Part shown: positions 38,222-47,080 of the stretch, piece after piece | Layout of the letters: each line of letters opens with the position of its first letter | Numbering within the stretch: the first letter of the stretch is position 1 | From: Rhodopseudomonas palustris | GTDB lineage: Bacteria; Pseudomonadota; Alphaproteobacteria; Rhizobiales; Xanthobacteraceae | DNA: 64,000 bases | Direction of reading: 5' to 3' | Assembly: GCA_016215605.1 (NCBI GenBank) | Contig: JACRJB010000024.1 | Span: 1-64,000, forward strand | Notes under the pieces: generated by a model | What the model was told of the DNA's origin: nothing | Databases searched by the model: none | The model's input: only the letters and a program-made list of their open reading frames with translations | Translations under genes and position numbers: made by a program

Positions 38222-38248
38222 GACCACTGTTATCCGCAATTGCCGCCC

Positions 38249-38737
38249 TCACTCCTCCTTGAAGCCGTACTCCTGGTTGTTGCCGGTGGCGCCGTAGTAC
38301 TTGTAGGGCAGGAATTTGCCCGACATCGTGATCTTGACGCGGTCGCCCTTCGGGTTGGGCAGGCGGTCCATCACCATGTCGAAGTCGATCGCCGACATGA
38401 TGCCGTCGCCGAATTCCTCCTCGATCAGCGCCTTCCAGGCCGGGCCGTTGATCATCACCAGCTCGTAGAAGCGATAGATCAGCGGGTCGGTCGGCGGCAT
38501 GGTGATGCCCTCGCCGCGCATCGGCACTTCGTTGAGCATCGCGATCTCGACCTTGCTGAGGCCGAACAGCTCGCCGGCAGCGGCGGCCTGCGGCTTGGTA
38601 AGCTTCATCTGGCCGAGAATGGCGCCGACCACCAGCACTTCGGAATGGCCGCCGATCTTTTCGCAGATGTATTTCCAGGTCCAACCCTTCTCGCGCTTGA
38701 GATCGACGAGCTTTTCGGTGAGTTGCGCACGCTTCAT
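38249..38737 (-). CDS. cynS: Cyanate hydratase (cyanase)
   Basis: A 162-residue cyanase, close to the usual 150-160. It catalyses bicarbonate-dependent breakdown of cyanate to carbamate, which yields ammonia and carbon dioxide. The N-terminal helical domain is intact (WTWKYICEKIGGH), and the active-site residues R89 and E92 (IYRFYELV) and S115 (GIMSAID) are present. It ends the cynA-B-D-S operon. No carbonic anhydrase gene (cynT) is found nearby, unlike enterobacteria. A truncated near-copy lies 2.2 kb downstream. Confidence 0.96.
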   Translation of the reverse strand: MKRAQLTEKLVDLKREKGWTWKYICEKIGGHSEVLVVGAILGQMKLTKPQAAAAGELFGLSKVEIAMLNEVPMRGEGITMPPTDPLIYRFYELVMINGPAWKALIEEEFGDGIMSAIDFDMVMDRLPNPKGDRVKITMSGKFLPYKYYGATGNNQEYGFKEE

Positions 38738-38782
38738 GGGAGGTCTCCGTGAGTGAAGGGATGATCGGATGAGAGGATCGCG

Positions 38783-39718
38783 TCAGCGCGCGCGGAGCTG
38801 CGCCGGCGCCGACACCGCCGCGCCGGTCGCGGCCGCGCCGCTCGCAGCGGACAGCACTAGAGCGGGCTCGGCGAGGCCGGGCCGCACCACCGGCACGTGC
38901 AACGGATCGTGGTCCGGGTTAGCGGCGACGAAGCCCTTGCTGCGCGTCACCAGGAAGTCGACGATGTGGTTGCGCAGCGCGTAGTAGTAAGGATGCCGGT
39001 GCAGGTCGATCCGGGCGCGATCCTTCGGCAGCGGGTTCTCGACGATCTCGGCGACCACGGCGCCGGGGCCGTTGGTCATGAGAAAGATTTTATCGGCGAG
39101 ATACATCGCCTCGTCGACGTCGTGGGTGATCATGAAGGTGGTCTGCCCGGTCTCCAGACAGATCCGGCGCACCTCGTCCTGCAGCGAGCCGCGGGTCAGC
39201 GCGTCGAGCGCCGAGAACGGCTCGTCCATCAGCATGATCTTCGGCGTGATGCTCAGCGCCCGCGCGATGCCGACGCGCTGCTTCATGCCGCCGGAGAGCT
39301 CCGACGGACGCTTGTGTTCGGAGCCGGTGAGGCCGACCAGGTCGATGAACTGCTGGGCGTGGGCGCGGACCTTGGCCTTGTCCCACTTGCGCCACTTCGA
39401 ACTCACCGCATAGGCGACGTTGCCCATCACCGTGCGCCACGGCAGCAGCGCGTGGCTCTGGAAGATTACCGCGCGGTCGAGGCTGGTGCCCTGGATCTCG
39501 TGATCGTCGACGATCACCGTGCCCTCGCTCGGCTGATCGAGCCCGGCGAGGATGTTCAGCACCGTGGTCTTGCCGCAGCCGGAATGCCCGATCACGCAGC
39601 CGAACTCGCCGCGCGGCAACGACAGCCACAGATTTTCGAAGATCGTGGTGTCGCCGGCGCCGGCCGCACCGGGATAGCGCTTGGCGATGCCCTCGATCGA
39701 AATGAACTTGTCGATCAT
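38783..39718 (-). CDS. cynD: Cyanate/nitrate-type ABC transporter ATP-binding protein
   Basis: A 311-residue ATPase of the nitrate/sulfonate/cyanate importer group. Walker A is GHSGCGKTT, the signature is LSGGMKQRV, and Walker B is KIMLMDEPFSALD. The C-terminal 60 residues are an Ala/Pro-rich tail. I took ATG 39718 (MIDKFISIEG), 5 bp after the permease stop. It powers uptake of cyanate, judged from cynS directly downstream; nitrate or another anion cannot be excluded from the ATPase alone. Confidence 0.9.
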   Translation of the reverse strand: MIDKFISIEGIAKRYPGAAGAGDTTIFENLWLSLPRGEFGCVIGHSGCGKTTVLNILAGLDQPSEGTVIVDDHEIQGTSLDRAVIFQSHALLPWRTVMGNVAYAVSSKWRKWDKAKVRAHAQQFIDLVGLTGSEHKRPSELSGGMKQRVGIARALSITPKIMLMDEPFSALDALTRGSLQDEVRRICLETGQTTFMITHDVDEAMYLADKIFLMTNGPGAVVAEIVENPLPKDRARIDLHRHPYYYALRNHIVDFLVTRSKGFVAANPDHDPLHVPVVRPGLAEPALVLSAASGAAATGAAVSAPAQLRAR

Positions 39719-39723
39719 CGCCC

Positions 39724-40563
39724 TCACTCCGGAAACGTCACGAGCCGCGTGGCCTGCGCCAGGACCTGATCGAGCACCATCCCGACCACCCCGATCGCCA
39801 AGATGGCGATGATCACATTCACGATCGACAAATTATTCCATTCGTTCCAGACGAAGTACCCTATACCCGTACCCCCTACTAGCATCTCGGCGGCGACGAT
39901 AACTAACCATGCGATGCCGATCGAGATCCGCATGCCGGTGAGAATGGTCGGCGCGGCAGCGGGCAGGATCACCGTGAAGGCGCGGCGCACGGTGCCGACT
40001 TCGAGCGTGCGGGCGACGTTGACCCATTCCTTGCGCACCGAGGCGACGCCGAACACGGTGTTGAGCAGCATCGGCCAGATCGAGCAGATGAAGATCACGA
40101 ATATCGCGGACAGGCTGCTATCCTTGATGGTGTAGAGCGCGAGCGGCATCCAGGCGAGCGGCGAGATCGGCTTCAGCACCTGGATGAACGGATCCAGCGC
40201 CTTGCTCATCAGCGGCGACATGCCGATGAGGAAGCCGAGCGGGATCGCGACGGCGACAGCGAGCAGATAGCCCGCCATCACCCGCGCGATCGAATAACCG
40301 AGCTGGATGCCGAGCCCCTTGTCGTTCGGGCCGTTGTCGTAGAACGGGTGCCGAAGATGATCCCACAGCTTGGCGCCGACATCGAGCGGGCCCGGCATCG
40401 CCGATTTGCCCTGCGTGGCGGTGAGCCCCATCAGCTTGGCGTATTCGGGGCTCATCGCCGCGGTCGACCCGGTGCTGCGCGTCGCCAGATGCCAGGCGCC
40501 GATGAAGCCGAGGAACAGCACGATCGACACCACTGCGGCACGGACGTTGAGCGATTTGGTCAT
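39724..40563 (-). CDS. cynB: Cyanate-type ABC transporter permease
   Basis: A 279-residue inner-membrane permease of the NrtB/CynB group, with about six hydrophobic segments and the ATPase-contact loop EWVNVARTLEVGTVRRAF. The start at 40563 (MTKSLNVR) is preferred to a 56-codon upstream extension of low-complexity sequence. A short stretch (39835-39910, AWLVIVAAEMLVGGTGIGYF) uses many codons rare in this genome (TTA, CTA, GTA, ATA) while the encoded protein looks conserved. Third-position bases there differ sharply from the rest of the gene. Confidence 0.9.
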   Translation of the reverse strand: MTKSLNVRAAVVSIVLFLGFIGAWHLATRSTGSTAAMSPEYAKLMGLTATQGKSAMPGPLDVGAKLWDHLRHPFYDNGPNDKGLGIQLGYSIARVMAGYLLAVAVAIPLGFLIGMSPLMSKALDPFIQVLKPISPLAWMPLALYTIKDSSLSAIFVIFICSIWPMLLNTVFGVASVRKEWVNVARTLEVGTVRRAFTVILPAAAPTILTGMRISIGIAWLVIVAAEMLVGGTGIGYFVWNEWNNLSIVNVIIAILAIGVVGMVLDQVLAQATRLVTFPE

Positions 40564-40696
40564 CGAGAGTCTCCGCCCCTCCGTTGGTGGAAGGGTCGGC
40601 CGCAAAGCAGCCGGGGATCGATTGGACCGGCGATCTTCGGGATCGCCGGCCTCCGTCGAAGCGGGTGACGGGATGACGCGCGGGTTCGCCATCCCG

Positions 40697-42085
40697 TCAC
40701 GACGCCTTCTTGATCTTGAAGCTGGCGACATAGTCGTCGGGCTTCTGCGGGTCGAAGCTCTTGCCCATGACGGTGAACGATTTGTAGCCGCTCGACGGCG
40801 GCGCCAGCCCCATCTCCTTCATCAGCTTCATGGTGTCGGTGGCGAGGAAGACCTGCTCGGCGACGCCCTTGTAGTCGACGTCACCCTTGAGCTGCCCCCA
40901 GCGCTTCATCTGGGTCATGATCCACACCGCGAACGACTGCCAGGGGAACGGATCGAAATCGACCCGCTTGGGATCGGACTTGATCTCGCCGAGGCCGTCC
41001 GCATAGGTCCCGGTCAGCACCTGCTCGAGCACGGTCACCGGCGCGTTGAGATAGTTCGCCGGCGCGATCGCCTCGGCGATCGACTTGCGGTTCTCCGCCT
41101 TGGACGCATAGGCGGTGGCGTCGACGATGGCGCGGGTCAGCGCCGCGAACGAATTCGGCGCCGTGGTGATGAACTCCCGGCTGGCGGCGAAGGTGCAGCA
41201 GGGATGGCCGTCCCAGATCTCCTTCGACAGCAGGTGCATGAAGCCGACGCCGTCGTAGATCGCGCGCTGGCAGATGTTGTCGGGGGCGAGGAAGCCGTCG
41301 ATGTTGTCGGCGCGCAGATTGGCGACCATCTCCGGCGGCGGCACCGAGCGGATCTGGACGTCCTGGTCCGGATCGAGGCCGTGTTCGGCGAGGTAGTAGC
41401 GCAGCAGATAGTTGTGCATCGAATAGTCGAACGGCACCGCGAGTTTCATGCCCTTCCACAGCTTCGGATCGCGCTTGTCCTTGTGCTTGGTGGCGAGGGT
41501 GATGCCCTGGCCGTTGATGTTCTCGATCGCCGGCACGGTGAACGGCACCGCGTTGGCGCCGAGCCCGAGCGTGATGGCGATCGGCATCGGCGCCAGCATA
41601 TGGGCGGCGTCGTATTCCTTGTTCATGGTCTTGTCGCGGACCACGGCCCAGCCGGCAGTCTTGACGACTTCGACGTTGAGGCCGTGCTTGGCGTAGAACC
41701 CCATCGGCGCGCCCATGATGATCGGGGTGGCGCAGGTGATCGGAATGAAGCCGACCTTGAGATCCTTCTTCTCGAGCGGTCCGCCCTGCGCGAAAACCTC
41801 GGTCGCGGTCTGCAGCGGAAAGAATTGCGAAACCGCCGCGAGCGCGGTGGCGGCGCCGACCGATTTCAGGAAGGCGCGGCGCGAGGCGTCCTGCGGAAAC
41901 ATCGCCCGCATCACCGCGGAGGCGACCACGCCCTCGAACCGCTTGTCCTCGCTCTCCAGCATCGCCGGCTGCAGCGACGTGGACGGATCCGCGGCATGCT
42001 CGGCTTCGTTGATGTGCCGGCCACAGCTGCATCCACCGGCAGCCAGACGGCGGTCGGGATCGAACGGATTGTCGAACGTGGACAT
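40697..42085 (-). CDS. cynA: Cyanate-type ABC transporter substrate-binding protein (NrtA/CmpA/CynA family)
   Basis: A 462-residue binding protein. Unusually, the twin-arginine signal (SRRAFLKSVG, R69-R70) is preceded by a 68-residue N-terminal region carrying CSCGRH (C19, C21) and VVASAVMRAMFP. The mature part shows the NrtA family (DLKVGFIPITCATPIIMG, MHNYLLRYYLAEHGLDPD). ATG 42085 is well supported by AGGAGG five bases upstream. It is first in the operon and lies 34 bp from a consensus sigma-54 promoter. The ligand is inferred from cynS; nitrate or bicarbonate binding is possible by fold alone. Confidence 0.9.
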   Translation of the reverse strand: MSTFDNPFDPDRRLAAGGCSCGRHINEAEHAADPSTSLQPAMLESEDKRFEGVVASAVMRAMFPQDASRRAFLKSVGAATALAAVSQFFPLQTATEVFAQGGPLEKKDLKVGFIPITCATPIIMGAPMGFYAKHGLNVEVVKTAGWAVVRDKTMNKEYDAAHMLAPMPIAITLGLGANAVPFTVPAIENINGQGITLATKHKDKRDPKLWKGMKLAVPFDYSMHNYLLRYYLAEHGLDPDQDVQIRSVPPPEMVANLRADNIDGFLAPDNICQRAIYDGVGFMHLLSKEIWDGHPCCTFAASREFITTAPNSFAALTRAIVDATAYASKAENRKSIAEAIAPANYLNAPVTVLEQVLTGTYADGLGEIKSDPKRVDFDPFPWQSFAVWIMTQMKRWGQLKGDVDYKGVAEQVFLATDTMKLMKEMGLAPPSSGYKSFTVMGKSFDPQKPDDYVASFKIKKAS

Positions 42086-42118
42086 GAGACCTCCTGCGAT
42101 GACATCAGGAACCGTTAC

Positions 42119-42133
42119 GCAAGGAGTGTGCCA
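42119..42133 (-). promoter_or_regulatory. Sigma-54 promoter of the cynABDS operon
   Basis: Read on the minus strand the sequence is TGGCACACTCCTTGC, an exact TGGCAC-N5-TTGC match to the -24/-12 consensus. It lies 34 bp upstream of the cynA start in the correct direction. A sigma-54 activator is encoded divergently. Confidence 0.82.
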
Positions 42134-42186
42134 GCGCTTCGCAGGAGATTTCGCAAGCCAACTCAAGCGCCGGCTCGATTTGGCTT

Positions 42187-42219
42187 CTACGAGATTTCGT
42201 AATATACGAAATTTCGTAG
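42187..42219. promoter_or_regulatory. Palindromic operator in the cyn divergent region
   Basis: Arms CTACGAGATTTCGTA and TACGAAATTTCGTAG match at 14 of 15 positions around a 3-bp centre; a further half-site-like TTACGAATTTTCGG follows at about 42225. It lies about 55-85 bp upstream of the sigma-54 promoter and just before the activator gene, which suits an enhancer bound by that activator and possibly autoregulation. Confidence 0.7.
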
Positions 42220-42247
42220 GTCGATTACGAATTTTCGGAGCTTTGCA

Positions 42248-44191
<1,944 letters not shown>

Positions 44192-44223
44192 GCAAGCCGG
44201 AGTGGCAATCCGGCGCGAGGCGC

Positions 44224-44574
44224 TCAGGGCTTCGCGGCGATCTTGCGCGGGACGTGATGCACAATCATCTCGCCGTCGGGGCAGACGCTGCGCTTCACCT
44301 CGGCGAGCACGCGGTTGAAATCCATCTCCGGGTTGCACAGCAGGACGTCGAGCAGCAGCAGCCGGTATTCCGGCCACGTCGTCAGCACGATGTGCGACTC
44401 GGCCAGAAACAGCGCGATCGTCAGCCCGTGCGGGACGTAACGGACCTCGTAGGAGCCGATGATGGTTGCGCCGACGCTCTGGACCGCGGCCCTCGCCGCC
44501 GCTACCAAGGCGGCTTCATCCTCGATCAGCGGCAGGCAGTCGTACATTTCTGCCAGCGCGTGGGTCATCAACAT
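44224..44574 (-). CDS. S-adenosylmethionine decarboxylase-like proenzyme (SpeH type, divergent)
   Basis: A 116-residue protein resembling the small class 1B AdoMet decarboxylases, which self-cleave to create a pyruvoyl group and supply decarboxylated AdoMet for polyamine synthesis. The cleavage site E59-S60 in LAESH is present, as are TWPEY and C80. Two residues needed for processing in the characterised Thermotoga enzyme appear changed: Ser55 corresponds to T52 and His68 to T65 (ESHIVLTTWPEY). So it may process slowly, differently or not at all. It diverges from a BpsA-like synthase gene 104 bp away, its presumed user of decarboxylated AdoMet. Confidence 0.78.
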   Translation of the reverse strand: MLMTHALAEMYDCLPLIEDEAALVAAARAAVQSVGATIIGSYEVRYVPHGLTIALFLAESHIVLTTWPEYRLLLLDVLLCNPEMDFNRVLAEVKRSVCPDGEMIVHHVPRKIAAKP

Positions 44575-44678
44575 CGGCGGTCGGTCCTCGATGGCGGTTC
44601 AGTTGCGGCGCCTGTTTGGCACGGATAGCGGCGCGGGCCAACCGCGGCCCGGCCCGTTGTGGTGCGGGGTGCCGCGCC

Positions 44679-45830
44679 GTGGCTGAGCCCGCGATCCTGC
44701 AGGTGGTCGCCGAGGCGACCCGGCTACGCGAAGGCCCGGCCGGCGTCGCCGCGATCCTGCGCGCGGTGTATCGTGCCGGCTCGCTGCGGCTGCAGGATGC
44801 CGCCCGCGAGGCGCGGCTGCCGATGCCGATCGCCACCGCGGTCCGCCGCGAGCTGGAAAAGGCCGGCCTCCTGGAACGCAAGCAGGGCCTGGCGCTGAGC
44901 CCGGAGGGCCGCGACTTCGTCGAGCGCGAGCTCGGGCTCGGCATCACCATCGACCTCACCTGCCCGACCTGCTCGGGCCACGGCGTGGTGATCCCGGAGA
45001 ATTTTCAGGCGCAGGTCGCGCGGCTGGCCGCGATCATCGCCCAGGCGCCGTCGGTCGACGTCACGCTGGATCAGGCGCCGTGCACGCCGGAGACCTCGTT
45101 GCTGCGGGCTCTGCTGATGCTGCGGGCCGGCGCGCTGGAGGGCCGCCGCGTGCTGCTGCTCGGCGACGACGATTCGGTGTCGCTGGCGATCGGCCTGGTC
45201 GGCCAGGCACTCGGCAAAGGCGACCTCACCCGCGGCGTGACGGTGGTCGACGCCGACGAGCGCCGGCTCGCCTTCCTGCGCGACAGCGCCGCCCGCGAAG
45301 GCCTCGCGCTGCGCACGCTGCATCACGATCTGCGCCAGCCGCTTCCGGCCGAGCTGCGCGGCGCATTCGACACCACCGAAACCGACCCGCCCTACACGCT
45401 CGAAGGCGCCACGCTGTTTCTCACCCGCGGCCGCGAGGCGCTGGCCGGCGACGGGCTGTGCTACTTCTCGTTCGCGCAATGGCCGCCGCGGCAGATGCTG
45501 GCGCTGCAGCGGGTGTTTCTCGATCTCGGCCTCGCGGTGCAAACGATCCGGCCCGGCTTCAACGCCTATGCCGGCGCCACCGTGCTCGGCAATGTCGGGC
45601 AGCTGATCGAACTCGCCGCCGCCGGGCCGGCCACCGCCGCGCTGCCGGCGTGGCAGGGACCGCTGTACACCGCCGAAATCAATCCGCGGGTCCGCGCCTA
45701 TGTCTGCACCGAATGCGGCCGCGAGGCCGTGCTCGGGCGCGGCTCGACGCCGGAGACGATCGAGGCATTGAAGGACCAGGGCTGCGCGAATTGCGGCGGG
45801 CACAGCTTCCGCCGCAAGACTGGCGGCTAG
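44679..45830 (+). CDS. BpsA-like branched-chain polyamine synthase (DUF43)
   Basis: A 383-residue member of the DUF43/BpsA family. Characterised archaeal and thermophile members add aminopropyl groups from decarboxylated AdoMet to spermidine, giving branched polyamines. An N-terminal winged helix (about 15-85) is followed by CPTCSGHG, then the AdoMet-binding Rossmann core with LLLGDDDSVS (159-168) and TDPPYTLEG (235-243). A C-terminal zinc-ribbon-like tail has C343-x2-C346 and C369-x2-C372. I chose GTG 44679 because no ATG fits the frame. The upstream divergent AdoMet decarboxylase-like gene supports a polyamine role. The family is best known from thermophiles, so its product in this organism is open. 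Confidence 0.82.
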   Translation: MAEPAILQVVAEATRLREGPAGVAAILRAVYRAGSLRLQDAAREARLPMPIATAVRRELEKAGLLERKQGLALSPEGRDFVERELGLGITIDLTCPTCSGHGVVIPENFQAQVARLAAIIAQAPSVDVTLDQAPCTPETSLLRALLMLRAGALEGRRVLLLGDDDSVSLAIGLVGQALGKGDLTRGVTVVDADERRLAFLRDSAAREGLALRTLHHDLRQPLPAELRGAFDTTETDPPYTLEGATLFLTRGREALAGDGLCYFSFAQWPPRQMLALQRVFLDLGLAVQTIRPGFNAYAGATVLGNVGQLIELAAAGPATAALPAWQGPLYTAEINPRVRAYVCTECGREAVLGRGSTPETIEALKDQGCANCGGHSFRRKTGG

Positions 45831-45965
45831 TTTCGCTTTGAGGCGTTGTCGTCACGCGGACCAGACTGTAAGGCGCGCGAAAACGCCATCGACCACGCGG
45901 AAAGACGGACTTGCCCGCCGCCCCGGATCGTGCGAACGCGGCGGCTGAATTTTCGGAGTTGAACG

Positions 45966-46433
45966 ATGACCGACAAGCCCCTGCACACGCTGCGCCCGCT
46001 GGAGCGCGCGGATCTTGAGAAGATCGGCTGGATGGAGGCCGAGATCGCCAAGATCTCGTTCCCGGACGATCCGATCACCGACGTCGGCTTCTACGTGAAG
46101 AAGCTGGAGAAGCTGTTCGGCGACAAGGAAGCCGCGACCTTCGTCGCCGAGCGCGACGGCGAGATCGTCGGCTGGTCCTATGTCAGCATCCGCCGCAACT
46201 TCATCACCAAGCAGCCCTACGGCGATTATCACTCGATCTACATCGACCCGTCGCAGCGCGGCTCGGGCCTGTCGAACCTCTTGATGAATGCGGTGTTCGA
46301 CTGGTGCAGGGCGCAGGATCTCGGCCACGTCGTGTTTCGCACCCGCGCCACCAACGAGCCGATGAAGGGCGTGCTGGCGCGCGTCGGCTTCGTGCCGACG
46401 CAGATCTATCTGGAAAAGCCGCTCAAGGATTGA
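45966..46433 (+). CDS. GNAT family N-acetyltransferase
   Basis: A 155-residue GNAT enzyme. The acetyl-CoA-binding motif is YIDPSQRGSGLSNLLM (a Q/RxxGxG/A form), preceded by strands AATFVAERDGEIVGWSYV. It transfers an acetyl group to an amine; the substrate is unknown. It follows the BpsA-like gene by 135 bp on the same strand, and polyamine acetylation is one possibility, but nothing in the sequence specifies it. Its last 11 bases overlap the convergent rsmJ-like gene. Confidence 0.85.
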   Translation: MTDKPLHTLRPLERADLEKIGWMEAEIAKISFPDDPITDVGFYVKKLEKLFGDKEAATFVAERDGEIVGWSYVSIRRNFITKQPYGDYHSIYIDPSQRGSGLSNLLMNAVFDWCRAQDLGHVVFRTRATNEPMKGVLARVGFVPTQIYLEKPLKD

Positions 46434-47076
46434 GCGCGGCGTCGGCGCCCGTCGCCGCGTCGTCCGCCGCGCGCGGCTGGACGAACACGTCGTAGCGGAC
46501 CGTCTTGCCGACGATCTGATAGGACGGCTTGCGGACGCAGGCGAGCGGCTCGGCGCGCAGCGGCCATTTCAGCACGACGCGGCCGCAACGCGCGGCCAGT
46601 GCCGCCTGCATCAATTCGCAAACGTCCGGATCGGCGCCGACCAGATCGCGGAGCAGCCGCATCTCCTGCTTGACCAGCGCCGTCTTGGTCCGCTCCGGAT
46701 GCATCGGATCGACGGTCACGACGTCGGCCTGCAATGTCGGCAGCAATTCGCGCGCATCGCCGTGCAGCAGCGTCATCCGCGCGACGGTCGCGGCGAGCTC
46801 GGCGCTCTCCGCCTGCGCGGCGGCGAGCCCTTGCGCCAGCAGCGCGTGAACCTGCGGCGAGCGCTCGATCAGCGTCACCGTCGCGCCCATCGAGGCGAGC
46901 AGGAAGGAATCGCGGCCGAGCCCCGCGGTGGCGTCGATCACCTGCAGCGGACGGCTGGGTGAGACGCCGACCGCCTTCAGCAGCGCGTGGCTGCGCGCCG
47001 CCCCGGTCCGCAATTTGTAGCCGACCGCGCCGCCGACGAAATCGACGGCGAGCGCGGGCCGGCCGGCTTTGGCCAT
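46423..47076 (-). CDS. 16S rRNA methyltransferase RsmJ-like
   Basis: A 217-residue class I AdoMet methyltransferase. Motif I is VIDATAGLGRDSFLLASMG and the catalytic region reads VTVDPMHPER, the pattern of RsmJ, which methylates a guanine (m2G1516 in E. coli numbering) of 16S rRNA. It begins 4 bp after the degP stop and is the last gene of the hflK-hflC-DUF2065-degP run. Its C-terminus overlaps the convergent GNAT gene. Confidence 0.85.
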   Translation of the reverse strand: MAKAGRPALAVDFVGGAVGYKLRTGAARSHALLKAVGVSPSRPLQVIDATAGLGRDSFLLASMGATVTLIERSPQVHALLAQGLAAAQAESAELAATVARMTLLHGDARELLPTLQADVVTVDPMHPERTKTALVKQEMRLLRDLVGADPDVCELMQAALAARCGRVVLKWPLRAEPLACVRKPSYQIVGKTVRYDVFVQPRAADDAATGADAALNP

Positions 47077-47080
47077 CGCG

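Larger units (their letters stand above)
36061..38245. mobile_element. 2.2-kb island flanked by cynS direct repeats
   Basis: The stretch lies between the truncated cynS copy on the left and the intact cynS on the right, which form 384-bp direct repeats. Its left end (36061-36171) is conspicuously AT-rich for this genome. It carries two exported proteins with ordinary start signals and no transposase, integrase or tRNA. The structure is what a single crossover between chromosomal cynS and a circular DNA carrying the 3' part of another cynS would leave: a truncated copy, the insert, then a full copy. The origin is inferred. Confidence 0.6.
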
